Shown one piece after another: positions 1-6,191 of a DNA stretch of 6,191 nucleotides. The stretch spans positions 1 through 6,191 of the forward strand of contig JAUVGT010000293.1 in NCBI GenBank assembly GCA_030593645.1, written 5' to 3'. The DNA comes from Deltaproteobacteria bacterium. GTDB lineage: Bacteria > Desulfobacterota > Desulfobacteria > Desulfobacterales > JAUVGT01. The notes beneath the pieces were generated by a model. The model saw only the letters and a list, made by a program, of their open reading frames with translations. It did not search any database and was not told the origin of the DNA. The stretch's first letter is position 1, and each line of letters starts with the position of its first letter. The translations under genes and the position numbers were made by a program.

Positions 1-16
1 CGCAATCATTCAACTC

Positions 17-48
17 CCCTGTTAAATAAAAAGACAGATTTAACAGGG
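17..48. repeat. Perfect 11-bp inverted repeat, 10-base loop
   Basis: CCCTGTTAAAT (17-27) is exactly complementary to ATTTAACAGGG (38-48), with loop AAAAAGACAG. It lies 116 bases past the stop codon of the secreted-protein gene. There is no T-tract on either side, so an intrinsic terminator is doubtful. It could still be a transcript-end stabilising hairpin or part of a dispersed repeat. Confidence 0.6.
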
Positions 49-101
49 CGGGTCCGATAAGTACGCTTCATGATTACGAAATTTGCGCGCCTTGAATTTG
101 A

Positions 102-145
102 ACTCTTTACGAAACCGTCTAATTCGGACTTTTTACGAGACCATC
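102..145. repeat. Imperfect direct repeat within a probable dispersed intergenic element
   Basis: Positions 102-119 and 128-145 match at 15 of 18 bases at a 26-bp offset (core TTTACGA). The shorter TTACGAAA occurs again at 74-81. On the minus strand the second copy reads GATGGTCTCGTAAAAAGT, a motif I recall as recurrent between genes in Desulfobacterota genomes; this is memory, not a search. With the hairpin at 17-48 this accounts for most of the non-coding left edge (1-163). Confidence 0.45.
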
Positions 146-163
146 AACTTTAGGTATTCAATT

Positions 164-2428
164 TTACGGAAAGATATTCAATGATACAATTTCATCCCTT
201 TCAACCTGGTATTTGTAAATCCTGCTCCATGTACTAGAAGTAAAGTCGTATCCGTAGATACCATATGTTGTACCAAAATCGACTGCCAGCTTATCCGCGA
301 ATCCGGTCATCTTTTCGATGGCAACACCTTTATAAATGCGTTCCCATGAATCAGTGCCTGGATCATAGGCGTAAAGGCCGTATACGGCTCCGAAATCTAC
401 CGCCAGCTTGCCGTCGAATTCGACTATCTTTTCGATAGACACTCCTTTATAAATCCGGTTCCATGTATCCGAAACAAAGTCGTAAAGATACAGACCGTAC
501 GCAGGTCCAAAGTCAACCACGAGCATATCTTCGAACGGGAGGATTTTCTCAGGATCCACACCTTTGTAAAAACGGCTCCATGCGTTGTTCTGATAGGCGT
601 ATAACCCAAATGTTTTAAAATCGACCACCAGTTTTCCGCCGATATGAACCATTTCGTCCCTTGAGCTGGAATACATGTAAATACGCTGCCAGCTGTCCAT
701 GGCATAGTCGTATTCGTAAATGCCGTAGCTTGATCCAAAATCGACAGCGAGGTTTTCGTTGAGACCTGTCATCTTCTCGATGGGAACACCCTTGTAAATC
801 CTGGACAGCACTCCCTGGTCGTAAGCGTAGAGACCTGTGGCGGTTCCGAAATCGATTGCGAGCTGAGTTCCGAAGGCGCAGAGTTTTTCCGGATCGAATC
901 CCTGGTAAACCCGCCGCCAGCTCAAGAAATCGTAGATCCAGATACCGGCCGTTTTAAAGTCGACCGCAAGCTCATCACCAACATTGTTGAACTGGGCATC
1001 CGCCACATAGACATTGTCGAATGTCGCATCCATGGTTCCGGTCCCCCATACACGGGAAGAAAGCTGTCTATAGGTTTGGGATGACGGATAAGTGGGGGTT
1101 GGAATCATGTATTCAAATGTTTCTTCCACCTGGGTAACGGTATCCTTACAGGTAAAGATGACCTGCGGGTTTAAAAAATGAATGGAAATCGTATACGCCC
1201 GGTCCGGAACGATTGGAATGGGAAAGGTGTAATCAAACAATGTGGTCCACGCGGTATCGTTGGGAGTGTCGGTGCGAAACGCTCCGCAGGCGGCTCGCAA
1301 AGGACCGGCATTTACCTGGTCGATGTAGATTCGAAAGAATGTTTCCCCTTCATGGTCGTTGTACGGCAGACCGCTCCCCGGACCGTAAGTATCATTATAA
1401 AAATAATCCCCGATCCTGGCGCGTCCCAAGGAGCCCGGCGCGACCCATGAATCATTGCTTACGGTCAGATCGGTTTTAATATAGGGCTTGATTTCTTTAA
1501 AAAACAGGCGCGTTGTTTCCCGTGGTCCTCTACTGCTCGAGGCCAGCCGGACCTTGTCATTTACGATCTCCCGGATATATGCACGTTCGTGCCACCGACC
1601 CGGGTGAAGCTCCAGGGTGTTAAAATCATCATGGAGGATATTGTCTATAAACACGTTGTCAAAATCCGCGGAAACGTCCCCTTCGCCATCGGTCCCGCCC
1701 ATATTGATACCAGTGACCAGGTGCTTTCGACCATCGAATGACGGTCCCTGGAAAACCGGACCTTCAAAAAGCTCTGTTGTGGACGTTATTCCCGGACCCG
1801 AGATGGAAAAGAGGAAAACTTCACCGCCGATATACTCAATTTCAATGGTGTAGAACGTGTTAAAATCCAATATACCCGGATCGATGAGCACACCATCGGC
1901 TAGGGGTTCAAAGTTATCATAGGTTTCGTCCAATGATTTTTGTACGGCCCACCAGGCTTCCAATCCTTCGCCCCGGTCTCCGATAAACACACCGGCCCAG
2001 ATCTCACCGGTCGCGTCCGAGGGTGAATTAAAATCGGCATTGTAGAAAAAACCTGCGATCCTGCCGAATACTTCGAGATTGGCACCGGAAACCCTATTTG
2101 CTTCCACGATTCGGATATCGGCTGTGAGCTTATCGATCAGGGAACCACTGCTGATGGTGGTCCTGTTTCTTTCGTCTGCGTTAGTCGCGCGGATTTTGGA
2201 AGTAAGCACACCCTCCGGACTGACCTTACGTACGAATTCAAGGGACTTCCACTTTGAAATATCCAGCTTATCATTCGAAAAATTGTCGTACAGGTACGGT
2301 ACGCTCTGACTCGCGAAAACAGGCACAAGTCCTGCGCCGCTGTTAGTTAAGGCGCCGGCCGGGGATGAAAACGCGCAAATTGCGATTAAAAAACAAGCGA
2401 AAAAGCAGATGTGCTTCGAATGTTTCAT
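164..2428 (-). CDS. Secreted protein: two tandem jelly-roll-like domains plus a seven-repeat propeller-like domain
   Basis: A 754-residue protein, not recognised as a named gene. Residues 1-26 form a signal peptide (basic HSKH, hydrophobic core to about 20, cleavage likely after SSPAGA). Residues about 45-264 and 265-478 are two related domains. Both open with D-[ND]-F, ten residues to W, then seven to R (48-67 and 267-286), and both close with [DT]FDNV[FY][IV] (255-261 and 469-475). These features resemble concanavalin/LamG-like jelly rolls, often carbohydrate-binding. Residues about 486-754 hold seven repeats of 36-42 residues of the form LAVDFG..YGLYAYD..sWsRIYKGv.iEKm, as in a beta-propeller. 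There is no lipobox, PEP-CTERM, LPXTG or C-terminal membrane helix, so it is probably periplasmic or released. No catalytic motif is recognised. The start is supported by AGGGAG six bases upstream. It follows the Wzy-type gene by 82 bp; binding or organising the polysaccharide is an inference from that context. Confidence 0.88.
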   Translation of the reverse strand: MKHSKHICFFACFLIAICAFSSPAGALTNSGAGLVPVFASQSVPYLYDNFSNDKLDISKWKSLEFVRKVSPEGVLTSKIRATNADERNRTTISSGSLIDKLTADIRIVEANRVSGANLEVFGRIAGFFYNADFNSPSDATGEIWAGVFIGDRGEGLEAWWAVQKSLDETYDNFEPLADGVLIDPGILDFNTFYTIEIEYIGGEVFLFSISGPGITSTTELFEGPVFQGPSFDGRKHLVTGINMGGTDGEGDVSADFDNVFIDNILHDDFNTLELHPGRWHERAYIREIVNDKVRLASSSRGPRETTRLFFKEIKPYIKTDLTVSNDSWVAPGSLGRARIGDYFYNDTYGPGSGLPYNDHEGETFFRIYIDQVNAGPLRAACGAFRTDTPNDTAWTTLFDYTFPIPIVPDRAYTISIHFLNPQVIFTCKDTVTQVEETFEYMIPTPTYPSSQTYRQLSSRVWGTGTMDATFDNVYVADAQFNNVGDELAVDFKTAGIWIYDFLSWRRVYQGFDPEKLCAFGTQLAIDFGTATGLYAYDQGVLSRIYKGVPIEKMTGLNENLAVDFGSSYGIYEYDYAMDSWQRIYMYSSSRDEMVHIGGKLVVDFKTFGLYAYQNNAWSRFYKGVDPEKILPFEDMLVVDFGPAYGLYLYDFVSDTWNRIYKGVSIEKIVEFDGKLAVDFGAVYGLYAYDPGTDSWERIYKGVAIEKMTGFADKLAVDFGTTYGIYGYDFTSSTWSRIYKYQVERDEIVSLNIFP
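167..973 (-). repeat. Seven tandem 36-42 residue repeats, propeller-like domain
   Basis: In reading order the repeat units are at 973-866, 865-755, 754-635, 634-527, 526-410, 409-293 and 292-167 (108, 111, 120, 108, 117, 117 and 126 bp). Every unit carries an [AV][VI]DF motif, a G-[IL]-[YW]-x-Y strand and an R-[IVF]-Y strand. The Asp of the VDF motif recurs at residues 490, 526, 563, 603, 639, 678 and 717. The strand-rich pattern and the count of seven fit a seven-bladed beta-propeller. Similar DFG/GLY/W repeats occur in other uncharacterised bacterial surface proteins as far as I recall; the family name is not known to me. Confidence 0.8.
995..1636 (-). other. Jelly-roll-like domain, copy 2 (encoded region)
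   Basis: Encodes residues 265-478. It opens with HDDFNTLELHPGRWHERAYIR, where the F-to-W and W-to-R spacings equal those of copy 1, and closes with ATFDNVYVAD. It is about five residues shorter than copy 1 between the two F anchors (201 against 206). Outside the anchor motifs it has diverged strongly, so the duplication is old. Confidence 0.6.
1637..2296 (-). other. Jelly-roll-like domain, copy 1 (encoded region)
   Basis: Encodes residues 45-264 of the secreted protein. It opens with YDNFSNDKLDISKW and closes with ADFDNVFID. A middle motif, RIAGFFYNADF, is matched in copy 2 by RARIGDYFYNDTY. The D-x-F...W opening and FDNV closing strand are typical of concanavalin-like lectin/LamG folds. The fold is inferred; the duplication is seen directly. 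Confidence 0.6.
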
Positions 2429-2434
2429 GACAGA

Positions 2435-2440
2435 CTCCCT
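2435..2440 (-). promoter_or_regulatory. Shine-Dalgarno AGGGAG of the secreted-protein gene
   Basis: On the minus strand AGGGAG lies six bases before ATG 2428. It is the only strong ribosome binding site in the window and fixes this start. The TPR and Wzy-type genes have weak or no visible Shine-Dalgarno sequence, so this gene may be translated more efficiently than its neighbours. Confidence 0.75.
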
Positions 2441-2510
2441 GTTTGAGTTATCTTAAGTACCTATTTGTTATATTTATATATAGCTTTGATGAATAAAATT
2501 TTGAGAAGTC
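2441..2510 (-). promoter_or_regulatory. AT-rich leader, possible promoter of the secreted-protein gene
   Basis: The 82-bp gap after the Wzy-type gene contains a very AT-rich run (TATATAAATATAAC on the minus strand, about 2480-2467) that offers several -10-like hexamers. No convincing -35 box sits at 16-18 bases. No hairpin with a T-tract separates the two genes, so read-through from upstream is also possible. Confidence 0.22.
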
Positions 2511-3785
2511 TTATGACTTGCCAGATTCCGGGACAACGATAATCACCACCAGTATTGTGAAAAGCAGCGCATTGGCAGGGATATGCAGGTTAAAATCGAC
2601 CAGGCTGTGAACAAGGATCGCGGTGATTCCGCCCACGGCACCAAAATTTGTATATCTGATCAGACGGCTTGTGTGGTTCAATTTTTGAAAATTCCTGTGA
2701 TAGATCGATAAAATCATCCAGACCATGACCGGTATTATTAAGAGACCGGTTTCGGAAATAAAATGCAGGTAATCATTGTGTGCCATGTAAAAGCGGACGC
2801 TCATACCCGGGGGCTGATATTGGGTAAATATGAGTCCGAAAGTTCCCGGGCCTGTTCCGATCACAGGATGATCTTTGATCACATTCATGACCTCTTTCCA
2901 GACCATCGCGCGGGAGTATAATCCAGCGGCTTCATTACTCTGGGTCATTGTCAAAATACGTTCGGTTACAGGAGTGCTGATAAAGACGAGTATTATGATC
3001 GCGGTAACAGCAGCGAATGATGAAAGCAGTATAGTCCGGTACCTGAATTTTTGGTCAAAGAGAAGAACTCCGACAATAAAACCTGTGCCGATAAACATAC
3101 TGATCCATCCGCCCCTTGAAAGGGTGAGTACAAAAGCACTGAGAATGATCAGGAGAAGGTAGATTGTTATCATGAATTTACCGCGGTTTAATCCTGTAAA
3201 AAGCATTCCAATCATAACAGGAATGACCATTTCCAGGTAGCCGGCCAGGTGGTTGTGGTTACCGTATGTTGATGATAAAAACGCTTTCGGATAGTGAAGG
3301 TCGCTGTAATCCCACCACGGGAACGGATTAATGCCGAATCTTTTAAAGATTCCGAAAACAGAAAGGAATACCGCAACTCCGATAATCAGACCGCATATCG
3401 TGCGCAGACGGGACCTTGTATTGATCGTGTGTATTGCCGTATAAAAAATGACGATGTAATTGATCAATAAAACGAGAGCCCAGAAGCTTGTCCGTGGATG
3501 AACAGAAAGAATGGTAGACAGGATTACCAGTATCACCAACAGTAACAAAGGCTTGTCCAGCGGTGTGCGGATCCATTTCCATTGCCAGGTCAGACTTTTG
3601 TTTATCAATAATGCGGTCAGGGCTAAAAGAGACACAAGGTGAATGGTATTAACTGCCCAGCCCTGAACGGAACCTCTTGCCAGCGGAGAGAAAACCATTA
3701 ACCCGCAAACCATATAAAATGAGAATTTTTCGAGGATTTGAACTCTGGGGTTGAAAGCCGTTAGTGTCTGCGATGTTTTATTCAT
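2511..3785 (-). CDS. O-antigen ligase / polymerase family membrane protein (Wzy_C-type)
   Basis: A 424-residue protein with about 11-12 predicted transmembrane segments (roughly 20-38, 44-62, 78-95, 101-119, 128-147, 178-197, 204-221, 226-243, 251-270, 340-361, 379-396, 401-418). The large loop between about 271 and 339 is the expected periplasmic loop. Family hallmarks are NHNHLAGYLEM (176-186), LTLSRGGW (220-227, Arg224), a GTGPGTFG glycine motif (310-317), AHNDYLHFISETGL (335-348, His336) and HSLVDFNLHIPANALLF (393-409). In WaaL/Wzy enzymes a conserved Arg and His in comparable positions are needed to transfer glycan from an undecaprenyl-linked donor. The length is usual for the family. 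Sequence alone does not separate a polymerase from a ligase; next to a BY-kinase and a TPR protein, an EPS polymerase is the likelier role. The ATG has only a weak upstream purine stretch (TAAGATC). It lies 131 bp after the TPR gene, probably in the same transcript. Confidence 0.93.
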   Translation of the reverse strand: MNKTSQTLTAFNPRVQILEKFSFYMVCGLMVFSPLARGSVQGWAVNTIHLVSLLALTALLINKSLTWQWKWIRTPLDKPLLLLVILVILSTILSVHPRTSFWALVLLINYIVIFYTAIHTINTRSRLRTICGLIIGVAVFLSVFGIFKRFGINPFPWWDYSDLHYPKAFLSSTYGNHNHLAGYLEMVIPVMIGMLFTGLNRGKFMITIYLLLIILSAFVLTLSRGGWISMFIGTGFIVGVLLFDQKFRYRTILLSSFAAVTAIIILVFISTPVTERILTMTQSNEAAGLYSRAMVWKEVMNVIKDHPVIGTGPGTFGLIFTQYQPPGMSVRFYMAHNDYLHFISETGLLIIPVMVWMILSIYHRNFQKLNHTSRLIRYTNFGAVGGITAILVHSLVDFNLHIPANALLFTILVVIIVVPESGKS

Positions 3786-3916
3786 GATCTTAGATTATGA
3801 AACTTTATCTGTATGTTTGCAGGCGGTAAAGACAGCTCCGCCTTCTGATTTACACTTAAAAAAGTTTGTAAATATCTGTAATGATAAGTTATATTGAACA
3901 GTATGCCGGTGACGTT
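3786..3916 (-). other. TPR-to-Wzy intergenic spacer with two inverted repeats
   Basis: The 131-bp spacer holds two small dyads. ATTTACA (3848-3854) pairs with TGTAAAT (3867-3873) across 12 bases that include a run of six A (T on the minus strand). AGGCGG (3821-3826) pairs with CCGCCT (3838-3843) across 11 bases. Neither is followed by a T-tract, so neither is a standard terminator. They could be an operator or a transcript-stabilising structure, or chance. No consensus promoter was found. Confidence 0.3.
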
Positions 3917-5458
3917 TTACAGGGATTTCAGTGATCGATATCTTTCTTTGTATTTCTGGTTATCCGGATCGAGTTTCAGTGCCTTTTCAAAATATTTTTC
4001 AGCCGGTTTTTGATTGCCCAGTTTAAAATTTGTTTCACCCGCCCACGCATAAAGATCAGCCTGATCAGGTTTAAGAATAATGGATTGTTTCAGATCCTGC
4101 AGCACGCCTTTGTAGTCTTTACGGTGCCACCTGATCGAGGCTCTGTGCGTAAAAAGGCTATAAAGCGGTCGGTCGTTCTTTTCTATAGCAAGGTCCGCGG
4201 ATTTTTCGGCCTTCTCCAGCTTATTCTGCTGCTTCAATGCTTTAGAGAAAATATAATGGTAAGTGCTTTTGTAAGGTGCAAGGGTTGAAGCTTTTTGACC
4301 GGCCAGTTCCATTTTGTCCCAGTCCTTATCATTCTCCGCGATCAGTGCAAGCCAGTAATATGCTTCAGCATGAGGATTTTCATTATTCAGAGCCATTAAT
4401 ACTTTCTTTGATTCCCCGGGTTGATTTATGTCGAACAGGCAGCGTGCCTTCAGGATTGTCATATGGGGAGTCGTAAAAAAGATGCTGCCGATTTTTGTAT
4501 GGAATTTAAGAAAATCCTTTGAAACCCCCTCTACCTTAAATGTGTGATAGATATTATCCATGCGATCTTCCCTGTCACGGCTCATGTGCATGGTTTTGAT
4601 AAAACATTTCTCGGCATTGTCATAATCGGCCCCTTTTAAATAGAGTCTGCCGAGATAGTGATAATCTCCGGCTTTGTTTTGATACGGATCATATTGGAGG
4701 GCTGAACGGTAATGGGATATCGCGATTTGCCAATCTTTTCTTTCAGCCATTATTGAAGTGATTGCCATATGAGCATGCCTGGGTAATATATTTTCCGCCG
4801 CAGCATGATTAAGCCCTTTAAAAGATGCCGTTTTGACTTCAGGGGACCAGAAGGTTTCTTTCTTTAATTCTTGATATGATAATGGATATATCCGGACCAG
4901 CGCTTGTATGTTTTGCAGCATCTCAGCCGCCATACTCTGTTGGTGCAAATATCGGACAAGAGCATACCTGGAGCGAACACCGTTAGGGTTTAAATCTATA
5001 GATTTGTTGAACCAGGTCATGGGGTGGAAAATATTGTTATTTTTTTGGGGGTACTGCATGGAATGCAGCAGCTGCATACTATTTTCAATAATGGCGAGTG
5101 AATAAGCAGTGTCGGAATCGATTGGGTTGAGATCAAAGGCTTTTTGGGAATGATTTCGTGCTTTCTGTGATAAAGTGAATGATTTTTTTATATCTGAAGT
5201 TAATCCGGCCAGCTTATAGTAAGCTGTGCCCAGTTTTTTATGAACGTTATAATCTCCTGGTTGATATTTATCAGCATTTTTGAGTTTGTTAACCGCGAGT
5301 CCATATTTTTCTTCGTGAAAACATTTTTTTGCCTGATAATAAAAAAACTGTGAAATAATGCGCAGACCCATGATATATGACGCAGATATTGATACCGCCA
5401 GGATAGCAGCGACAACGACAAATCGAATGTGCTTTTTTAAGTGTTCGTGTAACATCAT
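3917..5458 (-). CDS. Membrane-anchored TPR-repeat protein, polysaccharide locus
   Basis: A 513-residue protein. A short basic N-terminus (HEHLKKH) precedes one hydrophobic segment (about 11-31), with no clear cleavage site, so it is probably an N-in anchor with the rest in the periplasm. The remainder is helical TPR-type repeats. The clearest are at about 38-66, 70-110, 228-257 (AISHYRSALQYDP), 265-292 (YHYLGRLYLKGADYDNAEKC), 364-395, 397-428, 432-462 and 466-498 (AWAGETNFKLGNQKPAEKYF, then EKALKLDPDN). The middle (about 170-227 and 293-345) is less regular. TPR arrays bind proteins, and such proteins are common beside Wzy/WaaL enzymes and BY-kinases, where they are thought to scaffold assembly; that role is inferred here. 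The start is one of two consecutive ATG codons; an in-frame TGA lies two codons upstream, so no earlier start is possible. No good Shine-Dalgarno is visible. No exact function is assigned. Confidence 0.9.
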   Translation of the reverse strand: MMLHEHLKKHIRFVVVAAILAVSISASYIMGLRIISQFFYYQAKKCFHEEKYGLAVNKLKNADKYQPGDYNVHKKLGTAYYKLAGLTSDIKKSFTLSQKARNHSQKAFDLNPIDSDTAYSLAIIENSMQLLHSMQYPQKNNNIFHPMTWFNKSIDLNPNGVRSRYALVRYLHQQSMAAEMLQNIQALVRIYPLSYQELKKETFWSPEVKTASFKGLNHAAAENILPRHAHMAITSIMAERKDWQIAISHYRSALQYDPYQNKAGDYHYLGRLYLKGADYDNAEKCFIKTMHMSRDREDRMDNIYHTFKVEGVSKDFLKFHTKIGSIFFTTPHMTILKARCLFDINQPGESKKVLMALNNENPHAEAYYWLALIAENDKDWDKMELAGQKASTLAPYKSTYHYIFSKALKQQNKLEKAEKSADLAIEKNDRPLYSLFTHRASIRWHRKDYKGVLQDLKQSIILKPDQADLYAWAGETNFKLGNQKPAEKYFEKALKLDPDNQKYKERYRSLKSL

Positions 5459-5549
5459 ATATCAGCAAGAGGTTTTAATTTTTGAATATCACAGTATGGT
5501 TCAGTCGAAAAAAGGGATTCCCCAACACTCTAAATGAGTTTTTGCCATA

Positions 5550-6191
5550 CTACCCGGTATAATATTCATGGTAGTAGTTATAATACCTCTCCTTTTTCAT
5601 GTCTACCTGGTTCAGAATCACACCGACAAAGTCGGCTTTTACACTTCTAAGCTGTACAACGGCTTTTTTGATATTTATACGATTGATATATCCGGATTTA
5701 ACAATAAGTGCGATTCCATCGGATTGTTCAACAAGATGGAGTGTATCATTTATTGGCAGCACCGGGGGTGAATCAATAATTAAAAAATCGAAACGTTTTT
5801 TTAAATTATTGATTAAAAATGCAAGGCCGTCTGATTCAGCGATGTCAAATGGATTAGCAACGGGGTTTTTGCCCGGAAGCAGATTATTAAGACTGCCGGA
5901 TGGAAGCAGATGAAGGTTTTTAATATTAGTATCGATTACACACGAATTGATATTTTTTTGGATAAAAGGGTATTCTTCATCTACCACAATCGATTGTTTA
6001 TACAGCTCATTAAAATTTACCGGATTAAAAGAGGGCTTAAGATAATCAGCCTTGAGCTTTTCTTTAAATAAGAACCTGCCTGTTTTCATCTGTCGTGCAA
6101 CCCTCAATCCTTCAAACATATGAGCGGACAGTATTGATTTTAGAGTATCTTCTTTCAAAAGGCCCATGCTGATCAACGAGTGACCCAGTTT
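5550..6191 (-). CDS. BY-kinase (CpsD/Wzc-like) C-terminal half behind a PATAN/MshEN-like segment; 5' end outside window
   Basis: The frame is open to the window edge (the five codons before TTG 6176 read KLGHS), so the true start lies outside. Numbering is from TTG 6176. Residues 77-208 match the second half of bacterial tyrosine autokinases: NLHLLPSG (87-94), Walker B FLIIDSPPV (131-139, Asp135), SDGIALIVKSG (152-162), GVILNQVD (185-192), and a tail with six tyrosines (198-206). BY-kinases autophosphorylate such tails and control polysaccharide chain length and export at the inner membrane. The Walker A (GxGKS/T) and Walker A' (IDxDxR) motifs should lie within about 100 residues upstream of NLHLLPSG but are not there. 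That space holds LISMGLLKEDTLKSIL, KTGRFLF and a VVDEEYPFIQKNI segment, which recall the end of a DUF4388/PATAN or MshEN-type domain. It may be a fusion, an internal deletion, or a kinase whose P-loop lies further upstream. The domain call is firm; catalytic competence is unknown. It is followed 91 bp later by the TPR gene. Confidence 0.85.
   Translation of the reverse strand, partial: KLGHSLISMGLLKEDTLKSILSAHMFEGLRVARQMKTGRFLFKEKLKADYLKPSFNPVNFNELYKQSIVVDEEYPFIQKNINSCVIDTNIKNLHLLPSGSLNNLLPGKNPVANPFDIAESDGLAFLINNLKKRFDFLIIDSPPVLPINDTLHLVEQSDGIALIVKSGYINRINIKKAVVQLRSVKADFVGVILNQVDMKKERYYNYYHEYYTG

Noticed and set aside
164..250. PEP-CTERM or other sorting tail on the secreted protein, expected if an exosortase-linked EPS locus
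   Set aside because: The protein ends in the last repeat (RDEIVSLNIFP) with no PEP motif, hydrophobic helix or basic tail.
1178..1853. Open frames on the plus strand opposite the secreted-protein gene
   Set aside because: They lie antisense to a well-supported gene with signal peptide and repeats, show no recognisable domain, and have compositions expected of shadow frames.
2345..2428. Lipoprotein signal at the start of the secreted protein (cysteines at residues 8, 12 and 18)
   Set aside because: None is preceded by a lipobox ([LVI][AST][GAS]C); the residue before Cys18 is Ile. A normal signal peptidase I site after SSPAGA fits better.
5505..5525. GGGGAATCCC followed by six T on the minus strand, between the BY-kinase and TPR genes, as a terminator
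   Set aside because: The possible stem is only 3-4 bp with almost no loop, too weak for an intrinsic terminator.
5880..6191. A frameshift hiding the BY-kinase P-loop in another minus-strand frame
   Set aside because: The in-frame reading is continuous and protein-like throughout. A brief look at the start of one other minus-strand frame met an early stop and showed no GxGKS/T, so a simple frameshift within the window is unlikely.

Overview
The window carries four genes, all on the minus strand, so they read from right to left. In transcription order they are: a BY-kinase (CpsD/Wzc-like) protein that runs off the right edge; a membrane-anchored TPR protein; a polytopic O-antigen ligase/polymerase family protein; and a large secreted protein with two tandem jelly-roll-like domains followed by a seven-repeat propeller-like domain. 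The left 163 bases are non-coding and hold a perfect inverted repeat and an imperfect direct repeat.

The first three genes are typical of a cell-surface polysaccharide (EPS, capsule or O-antigen) locus. A BY-kinase C-terminal domain with a tyrosine-rich tail would act in chain-length and export control. A TPR protein with one N-terminal membrane segment would act as an assembly scaffold. The Wzy/WaaL-type membrane enzyme would polymerise or ligate the glycan. The fourth gene has its own Shine-Dalgarno sequence and a signal peptide. It appears somewhat richer in G+C than the three upstream genes (about 42-55% in sampled rows against about 33-43%), so it may have a separate history. Its product could bind or organise the exported polysaccharide, but that is inferred from location and fold only.

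The organism is probably a Gram-negative bacterium. The gene set, the moderate G+C and the style of the left-edge repeat (which I recall from Desulfobacterota drafts) suggest a deltaproteobacterium in the broad sense, with low-to-moderate confidence. No rRNA, tRNA, CRISPR, transposase or integrase was seen.

Two points stand out. First, the kinase fragment has Walker B and the tyrosine tail, but in place of the P-loop half it has a segment resembling the end of a PATAN/DUF4388 or MshEN-like domain. Second, the secreted protein's repeats fall into an A-B-C-A-B-B-C order, which suggests a seven-blade propeller built by block duplication.
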